A stretch of DNA of 64,000 nt from Lactuca virosa (lineage: Eukaryota > Streptophyta > Magnoliopsida > Asterales > Asteraceae). Below the pieces are notes generated by a model. It did not search any database. It saw nothing but the letters and a program-made list of their open reading frames with translations, and had not been told where the DNA came from. Where the stretch lies: NCBI GenBank assembly GCA_928212115.1, contig CAKMRJ010003334.1, positions 26,803,098 to 26,867,097 on the forward strand, given 5' to 3'. A program made the position numbers and the translations under genes. Below, one piece after another: positions 33,619-45,653 of the stretch (the stretch's first letter is position 1; each line of letters opens with the position of its first letter).

Positions 33619-34343
33619 CTTCACAAACAGGATCGGGGCTCCTCATGGTGAACTACTCGGTCTAATAAACCTCTTGTCTAGCAGCTCCTGCAGCTGCGTA
33701 GACAACTCCTGCATCTCGGGAGGAGCCAGCCGGTATGGTGCCTTGGCTATTGGAGCCGCACCAGGAACCAGGTCAATCCTGAACTCAACCTGTCTCTCAG
33801 GAGGTATCCCAGGCAAATCATCTGGAAATACATCCGGGTACTCGCGTACTACCAGTACATCATCAACTGTCGCCTTGCCCTTCTTCCGGGCATCTAAAAC
33901 ATAGGCGACGTACCCCGCGCAACCCTGCAGAAAGTAGCGCCTCGCTCTCGCTGCTGAACACAGAATCGGTCCGCGCTGTGGCCTCTTGCCCTGAATCACT
34001 AACTCTCCCCCACTAGGAGTGCGAACCTTCACTAACTGCAGTTCACAATCAATCACTGCCCCATTGGGGCTCAACCAATCCATACCCACTATGACCTTAT
34101 TCCCTCGCAGGGGAATAGGAACCAGATCTACTAAAAACTGCTCATCAAATAACCGCAGCGAACACCCCCTATGTACCCTCGCGACCCTGACGGTCCTGTC
34201 ATCAGCCATCTCAACCTCAAGTGGACTATCCATCTCCCCCGGAGCTCTGCTAAACCGCTTGCTAAGCGCAAGCGAGACAAACGATCGGGTGGCCCCCGAA
34301 TCAAACAATAATGTAGCTGAAATGTCGTTCACTAAGAACGACC
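33619..34343 (-). pseudogene. Gypsy-I protease and reverse transcriptase N-terminus
   Basis: The frame is open on the minus strand. The aspartic protease has LLFDSGATRSFVS and VIVGMDWLS. The linker PERQVEFRIDLVPG and the entry to reverse transcriptase (FIRPSSSPWGAPILFVKK) follow, cut by the solo LTR at 33613. The first codons after the predicted intron are SFLVND. The Trp of GMDW, lost in Gypsy-O, is intact here. Confidence 0.92.
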
Positions 34344-34413
34344 CTATATACAAACACATAACCATGAGAAATAATCAATACCAAATACAGAGAAAAAAAA
34401 AAGAAATACATAC
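34344..34413 (-). other. Predicted 70-bp intron at the gag/protease border (Gypsy-I)
   Basis: On the minus strand it begins GTATGTATTTC and ends GTATATAG and is T-rich, with a possible branch site in ATTGATTAT. It interrupts a Gly codon after its first base, like the 68-bp insertion of Gypsy-O. Splicing would give VVTG-SFLVND. Unspliced, the gag frame continues through a hydrophobic tail and stops about 15 codons after the acceptor. Confidence 0.65.
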
Positions 34414-35619
34414 CCGTCACCACATTAGGAGTCGCGCGCGCCTCCTCTGCTGTCATCTGGAAAGCTCTACTCTTCGCTACTGGCGCCTCAGCCCGACCCT
34501 GACGGTCGTCTGTAATCCTCAAAGTAGCAGGGGCAGGTGCTGCCACCTTCCCTGCTGCTGCTAAACTCGGGCACTAGGACTTTTTATGTCCCCTCTGATT
34601 GCAATCGAAGAAAATCAGATCAGCTGCTGTGGTGGTGGTGGTGGCTGTACAATCTCTACTCATATGCCCGGTCCGACCGTACTTGTAGCAGCCGGAGATC
34701 CCTGCCTTGCACGCCCATCGTACAATCTCACATACTTGCCACACCTACTGTGGCTCTGCTGTCCTCTGGATCTGTGATCCAATACCTTGGGGTTTTTGCC
34801 CAAACTCCCTGTGCCAGATGCCGCCTCTGGCTTCCTCTTCTTCTCCATCTCCAAATCTATCTCTCTCTTACGAGCCCTCGCAATCATGTCATCTAGCGTT
34901 ATACAGCTGGACCGGCTCACAAACTGTCTGATATCACTCCTCAACATCTCATGATAACGAGCCTTCTTCATCTCCTCATCAGCCGCATACTGAGGAACGA
35001 GAAGAGCCCTCTCCCTGAACTTGGCGGTAATCTCCGCCACAGTCTCAGTAGTCTGAGTAAGATCCTGAAACTCCCTCGCTAACTGCTGCACCTCGATAAC
35101 CGGTGCAAACTCGGCTCTGAACCTGGTAGTGAAATCGATCCAGGTCATCGCATTGAGAGCTGCGTCATCTCCCATGCCATGTTCGATATCCTCCCACCAA
35201 TCTCGTGCCCTGTCCTTTAGGAGACAGGATGCTAGTCTGACCTTGTCCCCCTCGGGACATCTGCTGGTGCGGAATGCATTGGCGACATCCGCCAACCACC
35301 TGGTACTCGCAATGGGATCCCGCGCCCCATGGTAGTCAGGAGCTCCACATGCTCTGAACTCCCTGAAAGTGAGGGTGCGCGACCCTATCATGGCCGCCAC
35401 CTCAGCACGGAATGTGCTCAACTTTTCGTCCATCAACTCCAAAATACCCTCCTTGATCGAACCGAAGATCACAGGAGTCTGCTCGAGTATGATGCGAGTA
35501 ACCTCTGAGGAGAGAAACACCCTAGTCTGCTCATCCAAATGCTCGGCCCCCGAGCCTGATCCCGATCCCTCACCGGCACCTGAACTGCCGACTGCTGGTC
35601 AAGGGCGTAAAACCACCAT
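34414..35619 (-). pseudogene. Gypsy-I gag
   Basis: The start at 35619 (MVVLRP) is chosen by match to Gypsy-O and the acceptor one base upstream. A TGA follows six codons later. From about 35538 a 292-residue frame carries the gag domain (STRWLADVANAF, RARDWWEDI, VAEITAKFRERALL, LRSDIRQFVSR) and a basic stretch. The CCHC region near 34560-34690 is damaged by a frameshift; one residual knuckle reads around SRCGKYVR. The last part (RAFQMTAEEARATPNVVT) leads to the predicted intron. Confidence 0.88.
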
Positions 35620-35620
35620 T

Positions 35621-36351
35621 CTGAAAACACATAATGACAACGTCAGGAATACAGATATATCTCGAGGGATCGCTACTACTAAAAGTTTCCTGGTCTCATC
35701 TCAGCCTTCCATGATTCGAGTACGGATCCTCTGCTTTCAGTAGTACGGGCCCATACTACCTTCCATATCTATCCGTACTTTCCTCAAGAACTGCCTTGAC
35801 TCCACCAAGTCCCTTCTACTACCATTGCTCTCTGATACTCTCATCCTAGGCTTGCCCTAGGGTAATAACCAACCCATTCTCCGCTATCAGCTCCACAGGA
35901 AGTCCCGGCTACTTCCCCCTAACTAGCTCATGAACACTATTACATATCACTAAGACTAGATAATTCTTCGAATGAGAGATCCTACCCTACAACGGTTGGA
36001 CTCAGACAAGAGCTGCGCAATAGAGCTAGACCTAACCTTCTGAAATTATTTAATCCTCACAATATGTAACGTAACATATTCATTTACTAGTTAGTGAAAG
36101 ATAAATAAGACTCCTAAAAGCACAAAGCAAGCAGCATTCGAGCATTGAGTACACATAATCAAGCATATACTACTCTGGCTATCATACTGACAATTATGTA
36201 CTAGCATGCAGTTTTCATAGGGCTGAAACACATATAACAGGAACATAAGGCATCCTTCCTAGATCCTTAGTCCTAATCTAGCATGCTGTTCTAATAAAGC
36301 TGATAATCATAACATAGCATAAACTTGAATGGATAATTTGGGAGTACTTAC
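35621..36351 (-). other. Predicted leader intron of Gypsy-I before gag
   Basis: On the minus strand the donor CAA|GTAAGTACTCCC starts at 36351 and the acceptor TATGTGTTTTCAG ends at 35621, one base before the gag ATG. Position and context match the Gypsy-O pair 13724-14356. Confidence 0.5.
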
Positions 36352-36523
36352 TTGAGCTCGGCTGATTGCATGCACCACACCCTTTTTCTCTTTTCAAAGT
36401 TCTTTTCTTTCAAAAAAAAAATCTTTTTGCTTTTCTAAAACTCTTTTCTTTTGAAAACTTTATATCACTTCCTTAGTTTGAGTTCAGACACACTCGGGAG
36501 TGCGCCCGAATCCCTCAAACCAA

Positions 36524-36536
36524 GGCTCTGATACCA
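36524..36536 (-). other. Primer-binding site, tRNA-iMet type (Gypsy-I)
   Basis: The complement reads TGGTATCAGAGCC, three bases after the right LTR, as in Gypsy-O. Confidence 0.92.
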
Positions 36537-36539
36537 ACT

Positions 36540-38624
36540 TGTAACATCCCAAAAATACAACCGAAAAATTTTTGTTTGAAAACTTTACTAAACTATAATA
36601 TCAATTATTAAAAGATAAAACCATGAATCGTGTATCTCAAAATGTCATAATAAATTTATCAAATCAAAACTAGTGTCAAGATCATATCAAAATATCAGAG
36701 TCTAACTCCCAGGCTAAATCTATGGTGTGTGACATGCCATCATCCCGAGCCCTTCCCTTTGCTAGCTGAAGTACCTGAAACCAAAACTGAAACTGTAAGC
36801 ACGAAGCTTAGTGAGCTCCCCCAAACTACCACATACCATACAATAACATATAAAGCACATACTGGGCCTCGCCCACTGCATCGGACCGAAGTCCGGAACT
36901 GACTCGGGCCTTGCCCACTGCATCGGACCGAAGTCCGGAACTGACTAGGGCCTTGCCCACTGCATCAGACCGAAGTCCGGAACTAACTAGGGCCTTGCCC
37001 ACTGCATCGGGCCGAAGTCCGGAACTGCATCGGACCGAAGTCCGGAACTGACTGAACATAGCATAACACAATCATAGCATATAATATGAACACATATACT
37101 GCATACTGCATCGGACCATAGTCCAGAACACATAACACATACCATGCCTGTATCACAAAGACACCAAGCATACTGAACTACTGCATCGGACTGTAGTCCG
37201 GAACTACTGCTAACTAAACGGGTCGGCATTGTGGCCGTAGACCCGTTCCTACTGGAAGTAAACTCACCTATAAGGCTGGCTGCTGAAATGCTCCTCGAGA
37301 ACTGTTTGACTGCTGTTCCGGTAACTCCCCGACTACAATTCCCAAAAGACACTTAATCAGACACTGCAAACTAATCTTAGGGTAAAATGACTATTTTACC
37401 CCCTGGTCAAAGTCAATAATCCGTTGACCTGACTCGCCGAGTTGGGCCGCCAACTCGTCGAGTCCCTATATTTCCTTCTACTCCCTTTCCCGACTCTACT
37501 CGTCGAGTTTAGCGAAGACTCGACGAGTTCTCCTTCTATAATAACATCGAGTCAACCTTTATCTGTCTCGTCGAGTTGTATGAACAACTCGTCGAGTCCT
37601 CCTTCATCATATGAACACGTCCAGTCTATGACTCGCCGAGTTGTATGAACAACTCGTCGAGTCTGTTCTTGTGGGAAGAAGATTGTCTTGGACTCGCCGA
37701 GTCAGGACGTACACTCGCCGAGTCCCTCTACACTCAGATCCATGTCTTAACTCACCAAGTCTTTACTCCACTCGCTAAACAGACTCGCTTCTACTGAACA
37801 GGGAATCTAAGACTCGCGACCTGAATCGCCGAGTCAGAAGAACGACTCGCTGAGTCCTTTGCATGCAGTTTCTATTCAGTCGATTCTAATCAGTTTTAGT
37901 GCATCCAATTCATAGATCTGGGTTTCTGTGACAATCTGAACACGTAAAGTTGCTAACTTTACGTGCATCTATGATGCAATGAAGCAATAACACTCAAACT
38001 TGGCTATAATGAGGGTTACTTGTCTAGAACAAGGCCATGGCTGCCAAAAGGTGGCCTTCTTGAGCTCCTGGAACTCAAGAGAGGCTAGGTCCGAGAAATG
38101 GCTTGATTACAAAGCTTCATCACTAGGGATTTGGGGTTTTTAAGCTCAAAACCATCAATTTGGGGACAAACTAGATCTAGCAATACAATAACCAAGATGA
38201 AAGCTTTATTACCAGAAAGGATGGCCAAAGAGGAGTATAATCTGGATCTACTTCTTCTTCCTTGAGTTCTTCTACCTTTTCCTTCTTCTTCTTGCTCAAC
38301 AATGCACCAAGATTCCTTCACAAGGGCAAAAATCACTCACACACACTTTAAGGAGGCTAGGGTTTCGGCAATAAGTCTCTGAGGGGTGAAGGAGGCTGGT
38401 TTGGGGCTATAATGGTGTTTAAATAGGGTGCACTCCCTAAAATTAGGGCTTCATCCAGACTGGCGGACTCGTCGAGTCCGGAATATGGACTCGTCGAGTC
38501 GCCACGCCTACTCCGCGTGCTAACTCGCTGCTACTCGACGAGTTAGGGCCACTGACTCGTCGAGTAGCTTCTAAATAAAAAGAAAAATAATGTTTTAAAT
38601 GCATACCAGGAATGGGGCGTTACA
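36540..38624 (-). repeat. Gypsy-I 5' LTR (right)
   Basis: 2085 bp, close to 28007-30054 throughout. It carries four 42-bp units from 36864 plus an extra partial unit (array to about 37054), the predicted LTR intron (36775-37267) and a TATA-like TTTAAATAG near 38418. The two LTRs differ by scattered substitutions and repeat-array length. Confidence 0.93.
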
Positions 38625-40227
38625 CCTAATCGAGCTAACCTTCTATTTTTAGTGTGTGTGAGGCTAAAGAGTGTGTGTTTGGTACTTTTCTTAAAGATAC
38701 TTGAAGGTTGAGAAGCTTGGTACAAGAAGGGGCTTGTAGATCCAGTATCTACTTCGTTTTGGCATTCATTTGGAGGTAAAAAAGTCTTTACCTTGGCTTT
38801 CCATTTCTTAGATCTTCCCTTATGCAAGAATATGGACATTTCTAGTGTAAAATGGGTTCAATCTCGGATTTGAGCTTGTCCAGAGGTGGTGGTTTTAGAT
38901 CCGGACACCTCTTTGCCTCCATGAACATAAAGTGGTCGACTTTATCTAGCCTTGGCCCTCCTCCATGCCCTTAAGCCCCTATTAAGCTTAGTTTTAGTGT
39001 TTTAACCCCTTTGAAGCCTTGCATGCATGTAAAGTTAGCAACTTTACATGGTATTTTTGTCCTAAGAGGCTAGATCTGCAATTTGGGGCCTTGGAGTCAA
39101 CTGGAAAGGGCCGAACATGTTTAGTCAGGAAGAACTTGACGAGTTGCGTAGCTAACTCGACGAGTTGATTAGGGTTTCCCCGAACGTTCTGGACACTACA
39201 TGGACTCGATGAGTTGTTTGGTAACTCGGCGATTTGACTCGAGTTTTCGGTCGATGAATTCTGAAGGAACTCGACGAGTTGGGTCAACATGGACTGTTGA
39301 CCTTGATCGTTGACTTTGAATTTGACCAAGTTGATTTCTGAGGGTACTTTGGTAATTTGGGTCTTGATAGAATTGGTCCTATGATGATTGTAGGTGTTTG
39401 AGTTTGGAGCTGTGTTTGGGAGTTTGACATTATCATACAGTGCTACTTATGAGGTGAGTTCTTCTCACTATATCAACAGGGTCTAAGGCACCAAGGCCGA
39501 CCCTTTTGGATTGTATCCTGGTTATAGGATGATGTTATGTTTAGCGATCTGTTAGATTGGTATCCTGGTATATAGGATGATGCTATGATTAGTGCTCTGT
39601 TAGATCTATATGATTATCTATACATGCTAGCTAGCGTATGATATTATGTGTTATTTGTATGATTGGAGGTGGGTTGAGGCGGTCCTGCTTTGTGCTCTAA
39701 GCCAACATACCCAGGGCGGCTCGGATAGACTGCAGACCCGGTAAGGGCGTACTAGTCAGGCCGAAGGCCCGGAGAACGATCTAGATAGGCTGAAGTCCCG
39801 AAAGGGCGGACCAAACATGCTGCAGGTTCTGAGAGTGGGCCAGATAGACCGAAGGCCCGATGAGGGCGGTCCGGTCATACTGAAGACTCTAAGAGTGGAC
39901 CAAGTAGAGTGAAGGCCCGGTGAGGGCAGACCAGTCATACTGTAGACTCTATATATGCATGTTGTTTGCTATGATATTTTTTGATTGTATGGCGTTGGTA
40001 TTTTAGGGGAACTCACTAAGCTTCAGGCTTACAGTTGTTGATTTTGTTTCAGGTACTTCAGATGATTACGGGAAGGCGAAGGATTGATCGTGCACCTCCT
40101 CACATTTTATGATTTTCATTTCTGGGATACTCTAACATTAAACTATTTTGAAAACACTTTGTAATAATTAATGGTTTTTAAATGGTTGAAAAAGTTTTAA
40201 ATTGGCTTGAATTTTATGGATGTTACA
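38625..40227 (+). repeat. Gypsy-O 3' LTR, second part
   Basis: It resumes with the TSD CCTAA and aligns with 11956-13577 of the 5' LTR, ending TGGATGTTACA. It includes the predicted LTR intron (39454-40052) and the degenerate repeat array at about 39715-39950. 40228-40232 (AATAT) is the probable right TSD. Confidence 0.92.
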
Positions 40228-40280
40228 AATATATCATAATATAAAACAAGAATCGAACTAGTAAACAAAAATTAGTACAC

Positions 40281-40360
40281 TACCAAAACTTTAGAACACA
40301 AAGTGAAAACATTTCTGCAATACCAAAACTTTAGAACACAAAGTGAAAACATTTATGCAA
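40281..40360. repeat. 40-bp tandem duplication
   Basis: Two adjacent copies (40281-40320 and 40321-40360) starting TACCAAAACTTTAGAAC differ at one base. They lie in non-coding DNA just right of Gypsy-O. Confidence 0.95.
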
Positions 40361-42119
40361 AAACTATAAGATCTAAATTGTTTGATGATGTTCAACTTTG
40401 TAATAGAGGAAAAAAAACATCTTCATTGTGATGTAGTCCATAATAGGTGTCTAGATTACAGAAATGGTCCTTGTGGTTTGATTAAATTCATAAGTTTGGT
40501 CCAACCTTTAAAAAGTTGATAGATAATGTCCTTGTGGTTTGGAAATCTTGCAACAATGGTCCTTCCATCTAACTCCGTTAGAGTATTATCATGAAATACG
40601 TATAGAATGACCTTTTTACCCTTGTTTTTTTTTGTATTTTTTGTCTTTTTGTTATTTATATTTACTACTTTTAGCATTTATTAAAAGTCTTAACACACCT
40701 TCTCAAACCTGTCCCTGCGGTTATCTTCTCTGACAACTTATCTTCTCTGGTAATTCCTTTCGGTCATCTTCTCCAGCAACTCCCTCTGGCCAACTTCTCC
40801 AACAAGTCTATTGGTTATATAAAAAACACGTAGCATAATTTTCTTATGTTACAGGGCTATAGACCACCACCCCACCACCATATTGTCATATGTTCATACT
40901 CTCTTGCAACATATCCGTTGACCATCATCAGAAAAACATAATCAAAACACAAGTTTTTCTTTCCTTTTTTAACGACTGATATTATATAAAGACAGAAAGA
41001 AATCTAGCATGAAACTAGGGTCATTTCAGGGATACAACAAAATGAAATTACAAGTTGTTACTAAGCACCTGAACCACCCACTAGGTTGTTGAATATAGTA
41101 TTTTGGAAGAGCTAGAGACACCAAGAGTAAGCCAAATTATTGACAATTTATAACACAATAATACATGAAAAATATAGCATGAACAACCTTGAACCTTGTA
41201 TAATCCAAATCTAGGAAACCTTGCAACATAAAGTTGAGAAGTCTGAACAAACAAACAAAACAAACAAAACCAAAGCTGATTGACCATCATAGAACTTTGA
41301 ATTACAGAGCACCCACTGCAACTGACCTCTAATCCCATGATCTCACTTCTATATAAGTTTAAATTATGAAGGCTAGGAGTAATAATCAATAATTCATCTC
41401 ACATTAAGAGATTAGGGTTGCGAATTTGATTGGTAATGGATAACCTTAACACAAATAATCGAAGTAACTTCAATTTCATGTTAGTGCGATGCCAACGGAG
41501 TGGGATGAACTGGTGGTGGTAAGTGGAGCTGGAGTGGGATGAGCCATTGGTCCATCGCCCAACAAATCTCTGACTTTACCGAATACAGTTTTCCGGATTG
41601 TAAGTTGAAGTGAGATCGGGATGGTGATTTTTTTCTTAAATAAACAATAGGTTGGGATAGGCGACGACTATAGAGAAGTGAAGAGGAAAATGAATGTGGG
41701 TATATGGAAGGCTGTGTGGGAGAACCCCCTCGCCGGAAGAGAGAAACGATGATCAGACGAGGGAGGTGGTAGGATGACGGAGGCTATCGGAAGGGGGAAG
41801 AACCAAGCATCAGTTCTAGGGCATTTGAATGAATGAATTGTATAAAATATAGGTGAAATTGCAAATTTGGTCCCTGAATTATTAGTTTTTTATTTAAATT
41901 TTGGAAAAACTGGAAAAATAGTCCCTATGGTTTCATTTTTTCTAAGGTTTAGTCCAAAACCTCGATTTTTTGGCTTCGTGGTCCTTTTGACCATGTTTCT
42001 GTGTGGTTTTAGTCCCTCTGAAAACTGAAATTATTATAATACCCTTATGTATTTAGTTTTTATTTTTCTTTCATTCTTTATTAATTTAAATAATTAAAAA
42101 AATAATAAAAAACCCCACA

Positions 42120-42121
42120 CC

Positions 42122-42157
<36 letters not shown>
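42120..42157. repeat. (CT)n microsatellite
   Basis: A CT-dinucleotide run follows the left arm of the inner inverted-repeat element. The right end has a complementary GAGAGAGAGATAGAGAGG at about 43160-43178. Confidence 0.85.
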
Positions 42158-42162
<5 letters not shown>

Positions 42163-43290
42163 AGTTTCCCATTTACATGTTTCAGATTTGTAATAGAAAT
42201 GCTAACTCCAGATCTGGATTTTTGATTCACGTCGCTCTAGCTTTGATATCTTCCCCTCCCGATATGTTAGAGACGTTATAGTGGTGATGAATTGAGATGA
42301 TGATTCCATTCACAGGAAGAATCCATTAAAAAACGATATCGACGAGGTCTTGGTTGATGGTTGTAGATTGAGATGATGCTGGCAGGTGGTGTCCGGATGG
42401 TGATCGTAGGTGACGTTAACAGACAAAGGGGATCATTTAAATTACCGGTAATCTCTCACCGAAAACAAAAAAATTTAATTACTGAAACCTACAAGTTCTT
42501 CTATTCAATATCTTGTCGGAAACCTACAACCCCTTATATTCAATCTACCAGAAAGCTACAATGTCATAAACCCAGTTGAAGGGTTTATCTAGCATACCAC
42601 TCAACATCGGTGCCTTACTTTATCGATTTGAATTCATCTTTGTTGTCGCCTCCAGAGAACAATCTCCAAAATCCATGACCAAGGTCCACTCAAAATAAAA
42701 CCGAGATTTTTAGATACGTGTATGAAGGAAACCGAGAGTGGGGGTTGGTTTATTGTTGTTGTGAAGATGGTGACAATGGTAGTATGGAGAAGATGATGGG
42801 TTGAGGTAGTTGTAGTTTGATACTTTCCGACCTGAATCTACCCTTCTAGAAAATGATCGAAGCTGAATTCTATTTTCATTCCGACGTGTTACTGAACCAT
42901 ATGAGTCGAGCTACAGCTATCCACTGGTCCAGGTATTAAGGGCGAAACAGGCGAAACCAAATTGAGTTTTTGAAATCTGGGTTTGTTGGTATTACCGGCG
43001 TCGAATGTAACTAATTTTTAGGCTATAGAGGTTGTTGTAGGTGATAACTCGGTGGGTAGATTTGGAATTTTGATTAAGAAGGAAGAGATGAAGAAGAAGA
43101 TGAAGTGTTCTTCTTAGGTATAAAGAAAAAGGAGGTTGGGGTATATGGTGGGGGGATAGAGAGAGAGATAGAGAGGGATTTTTTATTATTTTTAATTATT
43201 TAAATTAATAAAGAATGAAAGAAAAATAAAAACTAAATATATAAGGGTATTATAGTAATTTCAGTTTTCAGAAGGACTAAAACCACATAG

Positions 43291-45653
43291 AGTAACACTC
43301 GATTTCGAATTTCTTCATTATTCGAGGTTGTGGCCCGATCATCAATTATCATAAGGCTTAGGGCCTTGGGGAAGAAAGGATTTGGCCCTTTTTGGATGTG
43401 GGTGTTATAGTTTAAGTGATCCGAGTGTTCGATGGCGTTTCGGAGCCCAAGGGTATAATCGTAATTTGTTAGTTCGGGCCTTTACGAATTTTGGGTTCTT
43501 GTTCGGGAAGTTTTAAGGCAAGGGTGAGTTGATAGAAGCGCAGGGATTCTCGTCACCTTTTCGTGGATATAAAGTTCGTTGGAAACGGACTTAGGATGAA
43601 GGAGTTAGGGCCGAATGTAGTTGTAGAGTTTGGAGGACCATCTAGTACGCGGGGTGTACTAAATGTGTACGTGGGGCGTACCGAGTTAATTGGTCGCGGG
43701 TGGTCCATGAGTACGCCGAGCGTACTAAGGGGTACGCGGGGCGTACTCCCTTCAGCCATGAAACCCTAGTTTTTGGTCCTTGACCCTATTTAAACCTCAT
43801 TTCCTTCATGAGCCTTGTCTTTTATCAGCCTCTAAGCCTCCCTTAATAGTCGACCCTTAGCCTTTATCTTGGAGCATTTATGCCATTGTGAAGAATCTTG
43901 GATTATTCTTGTGCACTTGGAAGAGTTTAGGACTTGTTGAAGAATCATCACTTGGAGGGGAGCTTGTAGATCCAGAAGTTTCTCATATTTTTCAATCTAT
44001 TGAAGGTAAAAAGCTTTGATCTTGTCATATCTTTGGTTGGATCTTCTTTTGGGTTGTTTATGGTCATTTTAGCCTCTTTTGGTTGGTCCTTGTGAGCTAA
44101 GGTTGTTTCAGAGGCTTGATCTTGTAGATCTGGACGTTTTAGGTGTCCCAAAGGCATAAAAATGGAATATTTATGGTTTATTTGGACTCACGCATGTGTT
44201 AAGATCCTTCATTAAGCTCTTTTGAGCTCTAGATCCCCATTAAGGCATGCATGCAAGTAAAGTTGCCAACTTTACATGATAAGTCATCCACAGGAATCAG
44301 ATCTGAGAGTATGGAGCAAGAACTTAAGTGGTTAGGTGCTTAATGGAAAAGATTGGGGTTCAGGGGAGTACGATGGGCGTACCCATCTAGTAAACTGCAC
44401 GTACTGACCCCAAAGGGTGTACGTTGGGCATACCAGCTGAGTACGCGGGGCGTACTCGGCCTGTTGGACTTTTCTTGTTTTGTTGACTTGTTGTCCATGG
44501 ATTGTTGACCAGAAGTTTAACCGGGGTTGACCATTGGTTATTTTGAGCTTTATTGGATATTGGGCCTTATTGGGTTAGGCCCATGATGGGTTTCAGCCTA
44601 ATTTGGATATTTGGGGCTTATTGGGCTTTATGGTGTCATTTCGGGTTTGGGCTATCTTTTGGGCTTGGTTGCTTGGGGCATTGTTGGGTCATCTGAGAAT
44701 AAGGGTTTTGGATTAGGGAAAGGTGAATGGGCTTTAGTGTAAGGCCCTATAAGGGTTTGGGCCTAATTTGGAAAATTAGGCCATAAGCAGGCCTTGGAGG
44801 ATTATTTGGTTTGTGGGCATTTTGATTGTGAGTTTGGGCCTTAGTCTTGGACCAAACTAGGTGAGGGGTAAAATGATCTTTTTACCCTATATATGGATTG
44901 TTGCTTTTGGTTTTGGAACCCAAATGTTAATTGAATGTTTTCATGTTTGATAGCACAAGGATTCTAGCGGATCTGTAGTCAGAGATTTATCTGTGGGTTC
45001 AGCTGTCGAGGTGAGTCTCCTCACTGTACTATGGGTCGAAGGCACCAATACTGGCCCATTTGGTATATGTCTTATAGGAAGACCAGGGGTAGCCCTTGGC
45101 ATTTGTATGAAAGACCAGGAGATGGCTCCTAGCACATCTGTATGCAAGACCAGAGTTTGGACTCTGGCAGTTAAGTAGATAAGTAGTTGTAGATTATATG
45201 CTAATTATCTTTGTGATGCTTGCATGGAAGACCAGGAGGTGGCTCCTGGAACTTGTCTGTAAGACCCAGGGTTTTGGCCCCCGGCCTGGCAAGGAAAGAC
45301 CATGATACGGCGTGTGGCATAATGGAAAGACTATGATTGGCACATAGCACCTCCTATTGCATACTTGATATGTATGGCTCGTATGTTATGTATGGTATGT
45401 GGTATTTGGAGAACTCACTAAGCTTTGTGCTTACAGTTTGTGGTTTATAGTTTCAGGTACTTCCGGTTCGAAAGAGAAGGGTCGGGCTTAATTGCAGCGC
45501 ATATACCCGTGTTTTCCGCAACTCGTGATTTTGGGATTTCACTGTGATAATTGTTTTATTCTGAAATACTTTTAAATGTTTCAATAAAGGATAAATGAGT
45601 GTTTTGATTATATTAAAATGAAATTTTTACCTTCTAATTTTTGGGCTGTTACA
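43291..45653 (+). mobile_element. Solo gypsy LTR in the inner inverted repeat
   Basis: 2363 bp flanked by exact CATAG duplications (43286-43290, 45654-45658). It starts AGTAACACTCG, so the first base of the usual TG has changed to A, and ends GGGCTGTTACA. GTACGCGGGGCGTAC-like motifs at 43648-43750 and about 44368-44456 lie either side of a TATA-like CTATTTAAACC at 43786. A predicted LTR intron (CGAG|GTGAGTC at 45011, TTTCAG|GTACTTC ending 45456) and degenerate AAGACCAGG repeats are present. No coding sequence. Confidence 0.9.

Larger units (their letters stand above)
28007..38624 (-). mobile_element. Gypsy-I, inner Ty3/gypsy element inserted in the Gypsy-O 3' LTR
   Basis: Minus-strand order: 5' LTR (38624-36540), primer-binding site (36536-36524), leader, gag (35619-34414), intron-like gap, protease and start of reverse transcriptase (34343-33619), integrase (31314-30072), polypurine tract and 3' LTR (30054-28007). 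The TSD CCTAA is exact (28002-28006, 38625-38629). Reverse transcriptase and RNase H are missing through an internal deletion, and a solo LTR (31357-33613) sits near the junction. Confidence 0.93.
11692..40227 (+). mobile_element. Gypsy-O, outer Ty3/gypsy chromovirus-type element with nested insertions
   Basis: The order is 5' LTR (11692-13577), primer-binding site, leader, gag, protease, reverse transcriptase, RNase H, integrase with a chromodomain-like C-terminus, polypurine tract and 3' LTR. That order is Ty3/gypsy, and the C-terminal domain points to a Tekay/Del-like chromovirus. The body is interrupted in integrase by Copia-A (18203-26943) and in the 3' LTR by Gypsy-I (28007-38624). Without these and their duplications it would be about 9.2 kb. 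At least nine in-frame stops lie between 15931 and 16917, so the copy is dead. Confidence 0.92.

Noticed and set aside
36864..37054. Regularly spaced repeats that might suggest a CRISPR array
   Set aside because: The repeats are directly adjacent 42-bp tandem units without unique spacers, within a plant retrotransposon LTR.
41081..41389. 102-residue minus-strand ORF
   Set aside because: No family resemblance and no exon signals that I trust. It lies inside the outer inverted-repeat element.
42373..42579. 68-residue ORF inside the inner inverted-repeat element
   Set aside because: No recognised motif. It could be captured host sequence but cannot be supported as a gene from sequence alone.
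43553..43769. Overlapping small ORFs on both strands
   Set aside because: They lie across GTACGC palindrome repeats of a solo LTR, which stay open on both strands because of self-complementarity.
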